Shown here one piece after another: positions 8,361 through 15,261 of a DNA stretch of 39,629 bases. Every line of letters starts with the position of its first letter. Position 1 is the stretch's first letter. A program made the translations under genes and the position numbers. Source of the stretch: a bacterium (lineage in GTDB: Bacteria > Gemmatimonadota > Glassbacteria > GWA2-58-10); the NCBI GenBank assembly GCA_021372515.1, contig JAJFUG010000016.1, forward strand, positions 1 through 39,629, written 5' to 3'. Under the pieces are notes generated by a model. That model did not search any database and was not told the DNA's origin. It worked only from the letters and a program-made list of their open reading frames with translations.

Positions 8361-9146
8361 TCAGACTGCCACCCTGGGCTGGTCCACAGTTTCGAGTATC
8401 TCGCCCCGGATGCCGATCCGGGTCAGGCGCAGCGGGATATCCCGTCCCGTGGCCTGGATCGCCCGTCGCGCCATGAACGCCAGGCCCGTGCAGCAGGGCA
8501 CCTCCATGTAGACCACTTCGAGCGAACGGACCGCGTTGCCGGCCAGGATCTGGCTAAGCTTGCTCTCGTAGAGCTGCACCTCATCCAGCTTGGGGCAGCC
8601 CACCAGGGCCAGCTTGCCAGCCAGGAACCTGCCGTGGAAATCGGCGTACGAGAACGGCGCGCAGTCGGCGCTCAAGAGAATGTCCGCCCCCTGGTAGTAG
8701 GGCGCGCTGAGCGGGGCCAGCTTGAGCTGCACCGGCCAGTTGCGCAGTTGCGATGGCTGTTTGCCGGTTCCGGCTTCCCGGGGTGACCGCCCATCCGTCT
8801 TGCTCTCGCCACCTTGAAGCATCCGCGCCAACGAACCTGGGCAGCCCTGGAAGTGGCTCGCCACTTTTGGCTCGGCTTTCGGCGCAGCCGATGCAATTGC
8901 CTGCACCGCCAGGTGTGTCTTGACCGCTTCTGCATCGAACGCCTCGGCCGGACGCTCCTCAACGGTTATCGCCCCCTGCGGGCAGTGCCCCAGGCAGGCC
9001 CCCAGACCATCGCAGTAAGTCTCACTGACCAGGCGCGCCTTGCCTTCGATCACTTGTATCGCGCCCTCGGCGCAGGCGGTCACGCACTGGCCGCAGCCGT
9101 TGCACAGATCCTCGTCGATCCGGATCACGCTACGAGACTGTCTCAA
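8361..9146 (-). CDS. two-cluster ferredoxin-like protein with C-terminal cysteine domain
   Basis: A 261-residue protein with an N-terminal 2[4Fe-4S]-type domain: C-x2-C-x2-C-x3-C in LCNGCGQCVTAC (about 15-25) and the variant second motif YCDGLGACLGHCP (about 44-55). A linker follows, then a conserved C-terminal domain with further cysteines in SADCAPFSY, VGCPKLDE and EVPCCTGL. Similar proteins occur in anaerobes; I infer a redox or Fe-S repair role but know no reaction. The start is a TTG at 9146 with GGAGG at 5 nt spacing; it overlaps the rrf2 3' end by 17 nt, which argues for coupling with the regulator. Confidence 0.85.
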   Translation of the reverse strand: MRQSRSVIRIDEDLCNGCGQCVTACAEGAIQVIEGKARLVSETYCDGLGACLGHCPQGAITVEERPAEAFDAEAVKTHLAVQAIASAAPKAEPKVASHFQGCPGSLARMLQGGESKTDGRSPREAGTGKQPSQLRNWPVQLKLAPLSAPYYQGADILLSADCAPFSYADFHGRFLAGKLALVGCPKLDEVQLYESKLSQILAGNAVRSLEVVYMEVPCCTGLAFMARRAIQATGRDIPLRLTRIGIRGEILETVDQPRVAV

Positions 9147-9561
9147 CTCTACCTCCGAATGTTTCCGCCAGGTCGGGCAAGCTGGTCTCGGCCATGTAGT
9201 CCTTGACCTGCTTGTTCACGTCCTCCAGCAGGTTCCCGAAAATGCAGTGCTTTCCGGTGCAGATACTGGTGCTGCGCAAGCATTTGCGGTCCGGGATAGG
9301 GCCCTCTATCGCCTCGTAGATGTCTAACAGTGTGGCGTTGTCCCGTCCCGGCGCGATACTGAACCCCCCCTTTGGCCCGCGCACCGAGTTGACCAGGCCG
9401 TAGCGCGCCAGACGCTGCAGCACTTTGGCCAGGTGGGCCTCCGAGACATTCAGGTCGCGCGCGATCTCGCGCGCCGAGGCCTGGCCCTCCGGATGACCGG
9501 ACAGGAACACCATTGTGTGCAGCGCCAGCGAGGCTGCTTCCGACAACCTGAGCATGTCCAT
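9130..9561 (-). CDS. Rrf2-family Fe-S transcription regulator (IscR/NsrR-like)
   Basis: A 143-residue Rrf2-family winged-helix regulator. The helix-turn-helix is at about 28-62 (SAREIARDLNVSEAHLAKVLQRL) and the wing at GPKGGFSIA. Three cysteines (C94, C101, C106; C-x6-C-x4-C) in the loop after the dimer helix are where IscR and NsrR bind their Fe-S cluster, so it very likely senses Fe-S status, oxygen or NO. The start is the ATG at 9561 with GGAG upstream; an in-frame TTG at 9576 overlaps that Shine-Dalgarno and is unlikely. It is the first gene of the ferredoxin-ygbA-SUF series and probably controls it. Which of IscR or NsrR it resembles more cannot be settled by eye. Confidence 0.92.
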   Translation of the reverse strand: MDMLRLSEAASLALHTMVFLSGHPEGQASAREIARDLNVSEAHLAKVLQRLARYGLVNSVRGPKGGFSIAPGRDNATLLDIYEAIEGPIPDRKCLRSTSICTGKHCIFGNLLEDVNKQVKDYMAETSLPDLAETFGGRVETVS

Positions 9562-9593
9562 AATACTTTGCTCCAAGGGTGATTTTTTATTTC

Positions 9594-9607
9594 GGTATTC
9601 AAGTACC
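9594..9607. promoter_or_regulatory. candidate operator upstream of rrf2
   Basis: A 14-bp interrupted palindrome, GGTATTCAAGTACC (GGTA...TACC arms), lies about 33 bp upstream of the rrf2 ATG in a locally AT-rich stretch. TTTACA occurs just upstream on the minus strand, but no good -10 follows. It is a plausible autoregulatory Rrf2 site; the arms are short and the call is tentative. Confidence 0.3.
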
Positions 9608-9680
9608 TATTTATTGTAAAGCCGCCGGGAAGGAATGTCAAGATTACTGGAGAGTTTTGTACGGTTTATTTGAGGCAGAT

Positions 9681-9700
9681 GGGCACGGCATGCCGTGCTC
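9681..9700. repeat. intergenic palindrome, copy 1
   Basis: A perfect 16-bp palindrome, GCACGGCATGCCGTGC (9683-9698), extended to 20 bp with one wobble. It lies in the 9577-9972 gene-free stretch and is recognisably related in sequence to the element at 9795-9815 (both begin GGGCAC and end in a CCGT...CCC half). That 396-bp stretch otherwise holds the rrf2 upstream region and no convincing ORF. Confidence 0.6.
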
Positions 9701-9794
9701 CTACACAAAACGTTGATTCTTCTGATGTTGCCTTATTCTGCGCGATCAGGCCTTTATCTGTGCCATCTGTGATTCAGGCGGGCGCAGAAAGAAT

Positions 9795-9815
9795 GGGCAC
9801 AGTGCGCCGTACCCC
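9795..9815. repeat. intergenic palindrome, degenerate copy 2
   Basis: GGGCACAGTGCGCCGTACCC has arms GGGCAC/GTACCC with one mismatch and aligns base for base with the element at 9681-9700 apart from a few changes. It looks like a drifted copy of the same small repeat. Confidence 0.45.
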
Positions 9816-9853
9816 AGAACGAGTATTTGTTCAATCCGGATTAATTGCAGTGA

Positions 9854-9885
9854 TGCAGGGGCGGACCCATGTGTCCGCCCCTGCA
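9854..9885. repeat. 32-bp intergenic palindrome (family member)
   Basis: Two 16-nt arms (9854-9869 and 9870-9885) are complementary except for a single pair. The core reads GGGCGGACCCATGTGTCCGC and the 3' flank reads GAGAATC. A second element with the same core pattern (GG-GGAC-CATG-GTCC-CC) and the same GAGAATC flank is at 13585-13620. It sits downstream of copA on the minus strand and could act as a terminator or mRNA-end hairpin, though no T-run follows. Confidence 0.65.
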
Positions 9886-9972
9886 GAGAATCTTTTAAAA
9901 TCGCAGGGAAATCTGTCCCGCTCCGTCGGTCAGAGACTGTTTTTACTCAGCCGCGGAAGCCGGGGGCAGGTA

Positions 9973-12225
9973 TCAGAACCTCAGGCGGGACAGGCGCAGC
10001 GAGTTGCCCACGACAGTCAGGCTGGAGGCGGCCATGGCCGCGGCGGCCAGCATGGGGTGAAGGTCGCGCAGGAAAGCGGGCAGCCAGGCCATCCAGTGTA
10101 GGGCCCCGGCAGCGGCCGGGATCAGGGCCAGGTTGTAGAAAAAGGCCCAGAAAAGGTTCTGGCGGATCACTTTCAATGTGGCGCGGGCCAGGACAACCGC
10201 GCGCCAGAGACCGGCCAGCTCGCCGCCCACCAGGGTGACATCGCCGGCCTCCAGGGCCACATCCGTACCCGTGCCCATGGCGATCCCAACATCCGCTTTC
10301 GCCAGGGCCGGGGCGTCGTTGATCCCATCCCCCACGAACCCGGTCACCCGTCCGCGGGCCTGGAACGAGGCCACCACCTCGGCCTTGCGCTCGGGCAGCA
10401 CCGAGGCCTCCACAGCCTCGATCCCAACCGCGGTGGCCACGGCGCGGGCCGCGGGACGGGAGTCACCGGTGACCAGCACGGTGTGTATCCCCAGGGCGCG
10501 GATCCGGTCCAAAGTCGGCCCGGCGTTTTCCTTGATCTGATCGGACAGGGCGAACAGCGCCGCCGGTGCGCCATCCAGGCTGAGCGCCACCACAGTGCCC
10601 TCGCGGTCGGAAAGTTTCGCTGCCAGGGACTCGATGTCCCGCCCCGGTGCGCCTCCCCCGAACACCCATTCCAGCTTGCCGGCGCGCACGCGGGTTCCCT
10701 CGCAGAGAGCCTCCACGCCCTGGCCGCTCACTGAGACAAATTTTTCAGGACGGTTGAACGCGATGTTCCGCTCCCGGGCGCCCCGTACGATTGCCCGGGC
10801 CAGGGGGTGCTCCGAGCCGCTCTCGACCGCGGCGGCGAAACGCAACACCCGCTCCGGCTCGAACGAGCCCAGGGTCTGCCATTCGGCCAGCACCGGCTCG
10901 CCGCGGGTCAGGGTGCCGGTCTTGTCGAAAATCAGAGTGTCCAGGCGCGCGGCGCGCTCCAGGGAGGCCGGGTCCTTGAACAGCACGCCGATATTGGCCC
11001 CCCGTCCCCCGGCGGCCATGACCGCCACGGGTGTGGCCAGGCCCAGGGCGCAGGGGCAGGCGATAACCAGCACCGCCACCAGACGCACCATGGCCGGGAC
11101 AAACTGCCCGCCAATAGACCACCAGAGCGCGAAAGTGAGCAGGGCGATAACTATAATCGCCGGCACGAACACCGCGGCCACGCGGTCGGCCAGGCGCTGG
11201 ATCGGGGCCTTGCCGGCCTGTGCCTGGCGCACCAGGCGCACGATCTGCGCCAGGGCGGTGCTCTCCCCCACTCCCGTGGCCCGCACTGTCAGGAGTCCCT
11301 GGCCGTTGACCGTGCCGCCGAACACGATGCTACCTGGGTTCTTGTCCACGGGCAGCGGCTCGCCGGTGAGCATGCTCTCGTTGACCGCGCTCTCGCCGTG
11401 CTCCACTGTGCCGTCCACCGGGAACCGCTCCCCGGGGCGCACCAGGATCAGCATCCCGGGCGTGACACTGCCGGCCGGGACTTTGCGCTCCGTGCCGTCC
11501 GCCTCCAGGACCGCGGCCTCGCGCGGGGTGAGGTCCATCAGGGCGCGGATCGCCAGCGAGGCCCGCCCGCGCGCCCCGGCCTCCAGGTATTTGCCCAGGC
11601 TGATCAGGGTGATAATCATGGCCGAGGTCTCGAAATAGACCCCGTGCGCTCCGGCATGGGCGGGCAGCAGCAGCACCGCCAGAGAATAGAAATAGGCCGC
11701 CGAGGCGCCCAGGGCCACCAGGACATCCATGTTCGAGGTCCGGTCGGCCAGGGCGTGCCAGGCCCCGCGGTAGAACAGGGCGCCGGTGTAGAACTGCACC
11801 GGGGTGGCGAGAAGCAGTAGCAGCCAGTCGTACCAGGGTGCGCCGGACATGGCGCTCAAAGGCGGCATGTCGCGAAACATCCCGAGCAAGAATAGCGGCG
11901 CGGTGAACGCCAGGCCCACGGCCAGCTCGCGCCGCCGGGCGCGGCGCTCGGCCTCGCGCGCGGCCTGCTCGGTATCTCCATCCACCCCGGACTCATCGGC
12001 CCGTGGCAGCACGGCCTGATAGCCCGCCTCCTCCACCGCCGCGGCCAGGGCCTCCAGGTCCGGGCGCGCGGAGTCGAAACGCACCCGGGCGCTCTCGCTG
12101 GCCAGGTTGACCGAGGCCGCCAGCACTCCCGGCACCTTGCCGCCGGTCAGGGCCTTTTCCACGTGCGCCACGCAGTTGGCGCAGTGCATCCCCAGGATCG
12201 GTATCTCCACATCCCGCTCAGCCAT
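9973..12225 (-). CDS. copA: CopA copper-translocating P1B-type ATPase
   Basis: A 750-residue P1B-1 ATPase that exports Cu(I) across the inner membrane. In order: an N-terminal heavy-metal-associated domain with GMHCANC (C15, C18), a linker, four membrane helices, the TGEP actuator motif near 287, the metal-binding CPC at 390-392 in the sixth helix, the phosphorylation motif DKTGT at 434-438, SEHPLA near 471, the hinge [11 protein letters not shown], and two final helices containing the conserved FYN and MAASS patterns. I prefer the ATG at 12225 (AGAGAGAAG upstream) over an in-frame TTG at 12258. It follows copZ by about 35 nt in the same orientation, so the two form a copper-efflux operon. 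Confidence 0.95.
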   Translation of the reverse strand: MAERDVEIPILGMHCANCVAHVEKALTGGKVPGVLAASVNLASESARVRFDSARPDLEALAAAVEEAGYQAVLPRADESGVDGDTEQAAREAERRARRRELAVGLAFTAPLFLLGMFRDMPPLSAMSGAPWYDWLLLLLATPVQFYTGALFYRGAWHALADRTSNMDVLVALGASAAYFYSLAVLLLPAHAGAHGVYFETSAMIITLISLGKYLEAGARGRASLAIRALMDLTPREAAVLEADGTERKVPAGSVTPGMLILVRPGERFPVDGTVEHGESAVNESMLTGEPLPVDKNPGSIVFGGTVNGQGLLTVRATGVGESTALAQIVRLVRQAQAGKAPIQRLADRVAAVFVPAIIVIALLTFALWWSIGGQFVPAMVRLVAVLVIACPCALGLATPVAVMAAGGRGANIGVLFKDPASLERAARLDTLIFDKTGTLTRGEPVLAEWQTLGSFEPERVLRFAAAVESGSEHPLARAIVRGARERNIAFNRPEKFVSVSGQGVEALCEGTRVRAGKLEWVFGGGAPGRDIESLAAKLSDREGTVVALSLDGAPAALFALSDQIKENAGPTLDRIRALGIHTVLVTGDSRPAARAVATAVGIEAVEASVLPERKAEVVASFQARGRVTGFVGDGINDAPALAKADVGIAMGTGTDVALEAGDVTLVGGELAGLWRAVVLARATLKVIRQNLFWAFFYNLALIPAAAGALHWMAWLPAFLRDLHPMLAAAAMAASSLTVVGNSLRLSRLRF

Positions 12226-12260
12226 CTTCTCTCTCTTTTCTTCAGTCTCAAGCCTCAACG

Positions 12261-12482
12261 CTACGGCAGGACCGGACTGTAGCCTGCCGCTTCGACCGCG
12301 GCGGCGATCTCTTTCACTCCAGCCTTGGAGGTATCACAGCGGACCGTGACCTTGCGGCCCTCCAGGTCCACCTTCACATCCTCCACCGACTGCACCTGCT
12401 GACGGATGAATTTCTCCACGCGCGCGGCGCAGTGGCCGCAACTCATTCCATTCACTCCGAGTTCCAAAGTCTCGACCGGCAT
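12261..12482 (-). CDS. copZ: CopZ-type copper chaperone
   Basis: A 73-residue single heavy-metal-associated domain with the metal-binding motif GMSCGHC at about 12-18 and the ferredoxin-like fold pattern ([20 protein letters not shown]). It carries Cu(I) to CopA in the cytoplasm. AGGAG precedes the ATG. It is the first gene of the copZ-copA unit, downstream of a palindromic promoter region. Confidence 0.94.
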   Translation of the reverse strand: MPVETLELGVNGMSCGHCAARVEKFIRQQVQSVEDVKVDLEGRKVTVRCDTSKAGVKEIAAAVEAAGYSPVLP

Positions 12483-12534
12483 CTTAAGTCTCCTGGCTGA
12501 ATTTTACTTTTCAGGGCCTCAAGCATTCCTTCTG

Positions 12535-12563
12535 AATATAATGCAATCACGCCCCGGATTGCA
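12535..12563 (-). promoter_or_regulatory. copZA promoter with dyad in the spacer (MerR/CueR-like layout)
   Basis: On the minus strand a -10-like TATATT (12540-12535) is immediately preceded by a perfect 7-bp inverted repeat, TGCAATC-N8-GATTGCA (12563-12542). A dyad abutting the -10 and occupying the spacer, with a poor -35, is the usual layout of MerR-family promoters such as those controlled by CueR. No metal regulator gene lies in the window, and another family (for example CsoR) could use the dyad. Confidence 0.5.
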
Positions 12564-12570
12564 CCTCCAA

Positions 12571-12606
12571 ACAATGCGGGGCCTCCGCTGTAAGCGAAAG
12601 CCCCGC
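12571..12606 (-). terminator. terminator after superoxide dismutase gene
   Basis: GCGGGGC at 12576-12582 pairs with GCCCCGC at 12600-12606, with further pairing (CGCT/AGCG) inside. On the minus strand it is followed by ATTGTTT. It lies between the sod stop and the copZ promoter. Confidence 0.7.
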
Positions 12607-12641
12607 AGGAGAACCCGAGCACTTTATATCCCCGCCCAGTC

Positions 12642-13376
12642 CTACGCCTTTTTCAGGTTCTCGTTGACCGTGTCCCAGTTGATTACGTTAAAGAACGCCG
12701 CCAGGTACTCGGGACGGCGGTTCTGGTACTTCAGGTAATAGGCGTGCTCCCAGACATCCACGCCCAGCACCGGGGTCTTGCCCTGGCTGAGCGGGCTGTC
12801 CTGGTTGGGCGTGGCGACAATCTCCAGCTTGCCGCCCGAGGTCACAAGCCAGGCCCAACCGCTGCCGAACACCCCGGCCGCCGCGGCCGTGAATTTCTCC
12901 TTGAACGCATCCAGCGAGCCGAACGTACTGTTGATCGCCTCGGCCGCCGGGCCGCCATAGGCGACATCCTTTTTGAGCAACGGCCAGAAGAACGAGTGGT
13001 TGGCATGTCCGCCGCCGTGGTTGCGCACCGCGGTGCGGATAGCCTCGGGCACAGCCGACAGATCGCGCAGCAGGTCCTCCACGCTCTTGGACTGCAGCTC
13101 CGGGTGACCCTGCAGCGCGGCGTTCAGCTTGTCCACATAGGCCTGGTGGTGCTTGTCGTGATGGATACGCATGGTCTGCTCATCGATGTACGGCTCGAGC
13201 GCGTCCGCTGCGTACGGAAGCGCCGGCACCTGAAATGCTGCCATTTTATTACCCCCTGTTGTTGAACCCTGCATTTGAGCCGCCCGCCCGCTGCGGACAG
13301 CCGTGGCCGAGGCGGCCAGAGCAGCGGCCGCGAAGCCCAGTTTCAGGAATGAACGACGGTCAATAGATGTGCTCAT
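12642..13376 (-). CDS. sodA: Fe/Mn-family superoxide dismutase with Tat signal, possible second start
   Basis: A 244-residue precursor. Residues 1-35 are a twin-arginine signal ([21 protein letters not shown]), followed by a standard 200-residue Fe/Mn superoxide dismutase. Metal ligands are visible in [21 protein letters not shown], and [26 protein letters not shown] and NQDSPL are typical of the Mn type. The ATG at 13376 has GGAG upstream at 8 nt. Inside the gene, the ATG at 13244 ([11 protein letters not shown], the normal cytoplasmic SOD start) has its own AGGGGG at ideal spacing, so both an exported and a cytoplasmic form may be made. It has its own promoter and terminator. Confidence 0.94.
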   Translation of the reverse strand: MSTSIDRRSFLKLGFAAAALAASATAVRSGRAAQMQGSTTGGNKMAAFQVPALPYAADALEPYIDEQTMRIHHDKHHQAYVDKLNAALQGHPELQSKSVEDLLRDLSAVPEAIRTAVRNHGGGHANHSFFWPLLKKDVAYGGPAAEAINSTFGSLDAFKEKFTAAAAGVFGSGWAWLVTSGGKLEIVATPNQDSPLSQGKTPVLGVDVWEHAYYLKYQNRRPEYLAAFFNVINWDTVNENLKKA

Positions 13377-13459
13377 CGGTACGGCTCCGTATTGAGGCCC
13401 TGGAGTTCGACCCGGCGGTTTTCCGGACCCCTCGGCCTGTGGCAATGACAATCTCTTTT

Positions 13460-13508
13460 TGAGAATGAGTTACAATATCTATATAAGAGCGGACAGCGGC
13501 CTTGTCAA
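13460..13508 (-). promoter_or_regulatory. sigma-70-type sod promoter with overlapping Fur/PerR-like box
   Basis: TTGACA (13508-13503) and TATATA (13485-13480) are separated by exactly 17 bp. Just downstream, at 13460-13474 on the plus strand, TGAGAATGAGTTACA matches the 7-1-7 Fur/PerR-type consensus TGATAATNATTATCA at 11 of 15 positions, so repression by a Fur-family metal or peroxide sensor is plausible. The box is an inference by eye. Confidence 0.65.
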
Positions 13509-13584
13509 GAGCGGATGGAAATTATTTTTGCAGGATTCACGGCCCGTGCGGATTAACTGCATCTATGAGAATTATTCGCAGAAA

Positions 13585-13620
13585 AAAGGGGCAGGACACA
13601 TGGTCCCACCCCTTTGAGAA
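13585..13620. repeat. intergenic hairpin, same family as 9854-9885
   Basis: Stem of AAAGGGG/CCCCTTT, two mismatches, then GGAC/GTCC around ACATG, followed by GAGAATC. The core and flank match the element at 9854-9890. It lies downstream of the thiol peroxidase stop codon, so it could also serve as that gene's 3' hairpin. Confidence 0.55.
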
Positions 13621-13639
13621 TCGATTCTACCGGAATAGA

Positions 13640-14152
13640 TCAGGAAAGCTTTTTCAGCTGCTCCAGAATGGCGTCATAGTCCGGCTCATCCGCCACCTCG
13701 CGCACCAGTTGCACATAGCGCACCACCCCCGTCTTGTCGATCACGAACACGGTGCGGGCCAGCAGGCTCAGCTCCTTGATCAGGATACCGTAGGCCTGGC
13801 CGAACTCGCCGCAGCGGAAATCGGACAGGAACAGCAGGTTCTCGATGCACTCGGTGTTGGCCCAGCGATTGATCGCAAAGGGGGTGTCCCGGCTGACCGT
13901 GACGAACCGGACATCACCCAGGCGGGCCGCCTCCTTGCTGAAACGCTTGGTCTCCAGGTTGCAGACCGGGGTGTCCAGCGAGGGAACCGCGCTCAGCACG
14001 ACCAGGCTGCCCTTGAGGTCCGAGATTTTCATTTCCTGCAGGTCGGTGGTCCAGAGGCTGACCTCGGGGGCCTTGTCTCCGGCCTTGATCTCATTGCCCA
14101 CCAGTGTCAGCGGATTACCCTTGAAGGTTACCGCACCTTTTCTTTCACTCAT
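13640..14152 (-). CDS. tpx: Tpx-type thiol peroxidase (atypical 2-Cys peroxiredoxin)
   Basis: A 170-residue peroxiredoxin of the Tpx family that reduces hydrogen peroxide and alkyl hydroperoxides with thioredoxin. The peroxidatic cysteine lies in SAVPSLDTPVCNLETKRF (about residue 64) and the resolving cysteine in WANTECIENLLF (about 99). A third cysteine, in DFRCGEFG, is extra relative to E. coli Tpx. The ATG at 14152 has AGGAG upstream; the longer in-frame extension has no family similarity. It stands between mutM and sod with its own upstream region. Confidence 0.94.
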   Translation of the reverse strand: MSERKGAVTFKGNPLTLVGNEIKAGDKAPEVSLWTTDLQEMKISDLKGSLVVLSAVPSLDTPVCNLETKRFSKEAARLGDVRFVTVSRDTPFAINRWANTECIENLLFLSDFRCGEFGQAYGILIKELSLLARTVFVIDKTGVVRYVQLVREVADEPDYDAILEQLKKLS

Positions 14153-14296
14153 TTCAAGTCTCCTGTCGGATTGTGCATGCGTATCGGCCGGCCAGAGCCG
14201 CCGATCCGGGTTGATTTCCGGCCGGAACCTCACCCGGGCCCAGCCTCGGGTTCTGTTCCGCACCTCTGTTCAACGCTAAGGTTGCGACCGGGCGGC

Positions 14297-14335
14297 TGTC
14301 AAGTGTGGATGGCAAATATTTACCAATAAATCCAC
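14297..14335 (-). promoter_or_regulatory. tpx upstream region: TTGACA and nested palindrome
   Basis: On the minus strand TTGACA (14302-14297) is followed at 17-18 bp only by a weak -10 (TTAGCG/TAGCGT). Immediately upstream, 14311-14324 is a near-perfect palindrome (GGCAAATATTTACC) nested inside GTGGAT (14305-14310) and ATCCAC (14330-14335). A weak -10 plus an upstream palindrome fits an activator-dependent promoter. The regulator is unknown. Confidence 0.4.
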
Positions 14336-14357
14336 ATTTTTCTTTTCCGGCCCTCCC

Positions 14358-15173
14358 TCAGGTGCGCTGGCAGGACTCGCAGAAAAAAGTGCTGCGCTGC
14401 TGCTGCACGATCCGGGTGATCGGACGAGCGCAGGCCTTGCAGGGCTCACCCTCACGGCCGTACACCGCAAGAAGGTTCTGGAACGAGCCGCTCTCGCCGC
14501 GCGAGTCCTGGAAATCCGAGAACGTGGTCCCGCAGTTTTCAATCGCCAGTTTCAGGATCCGTACTGTCGAGGCGTGCAGACGTTTGATTTCCTCTGCACT
14601 CAGCGAGCCGGGGGCGCGGCGCGGGTTGATCCGGCAGTCGAAAAGGATCTCGGAGGCGTAGATGTTGCCGATCCCGGCCAGACGGTCCTGGCGCAGAAGC
14701 CAGGGCTTGATCTCGCCGCGTGCTCCGGCCAGCATCGCAGCCAGGCGCTCCGTGGTGAACTCCGGAGTGAGCGGGTCCAGCCCGCCGGGCACGGCCTCGC
14801 GCGGTGAGTTCGCCACCCGCATCAGGCCGAAACGCCGCAGGTCGTAGAAATGCAAGGTTCCCCGGTCCAGGTGCAGACTGGCCCGCAGGTGCTTCTCTTT
14901 CTGCCCCCCCTGGCAGCCGTCCATGATCAGCCGTCCCGACATGCGCAGGTGAAAACACAACCAGAGCGGGCTGTCCGCTCCCGACAACGCGGACATCTCC
15001 ATAAGCACCTGCTTGCCCAGACGGTGCACCCGCACTATCCTCCGCCCCTCCAACTGGCCCAGGGCAGGACTGTCCAGCTTTCTGTCCAGCACCTCCACCG
15101 ACCGGATCACCCGCCCCTCCAAGTGCGGTGCCAACTGACGGGCGATTGTTTCCACCTCGGGAAGCTCGGGCAT
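14358..15173 (-). CDS. mutM: MutM/Fpg formamidopyrimidine-DNA glycosylase
   Basis: A 271-residue bifunctional DNA glycosylase/AP lyase that removes 8-oxoguanine and other oxidised purines. It begins with the catalytic MPELPEVETI (Pro2 nucleophile, Glu3), has the HLRMSGRL segment, the DRLAGIGNIYASEILF helix-two-turn-helix and the C-terminal zinc finger CKAC...CESC (about 245-268). GGAGG lies just before the ATG. Its presence among peroxide and superoxide defences fits protection of DNA from oxidation. Confidence 0.96.
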   Translation of the reverse strand: MPELPEVETIARQLAPHLEGRVIRSVEVLDRKLDSPALGQLEGRRIVRVHRLGKQVLMEMSALSGADSPLWLCFHLRMSGRLIMDGCQGGQKEKHLRASLHLDRGTLHFYDLRRFGLMRVANSPREAVPGGLDPLTPEFTTERLAAMLAGARGEIKPWLLRQDRLAGIGNIYASEILFDCRINPRRAPGSLSAEEIKRLHASTVRILKLAIENCGTTFSDFQDSRGESGSFQNLLAVYGREGEPCKACARPITRIVQQQRSTFFCESCQRT

Positions 15174-15196
15174 GCGCCCTCCTCGAACGTACCGGT

Positions 15197-15226
15197 AACA
15201 AAAGCGCCCGCGGACTCCGGGCGCTT
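15197..15226 (-). terminator. terminator after nifUS
   Basis: AAGCGCCCG (15202-15210) pairs perfectly with CGGGCGCTT (15218-15226) over a 7-nt loop, followed on the minus strand by TTTGTT. It lies between the nifS stop and the mutM start. Confidence 0.8.
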
Positions 15227-15261
15227 GAGAGATTCATTCATGTAAGAGAGAAAAGCCCTTG

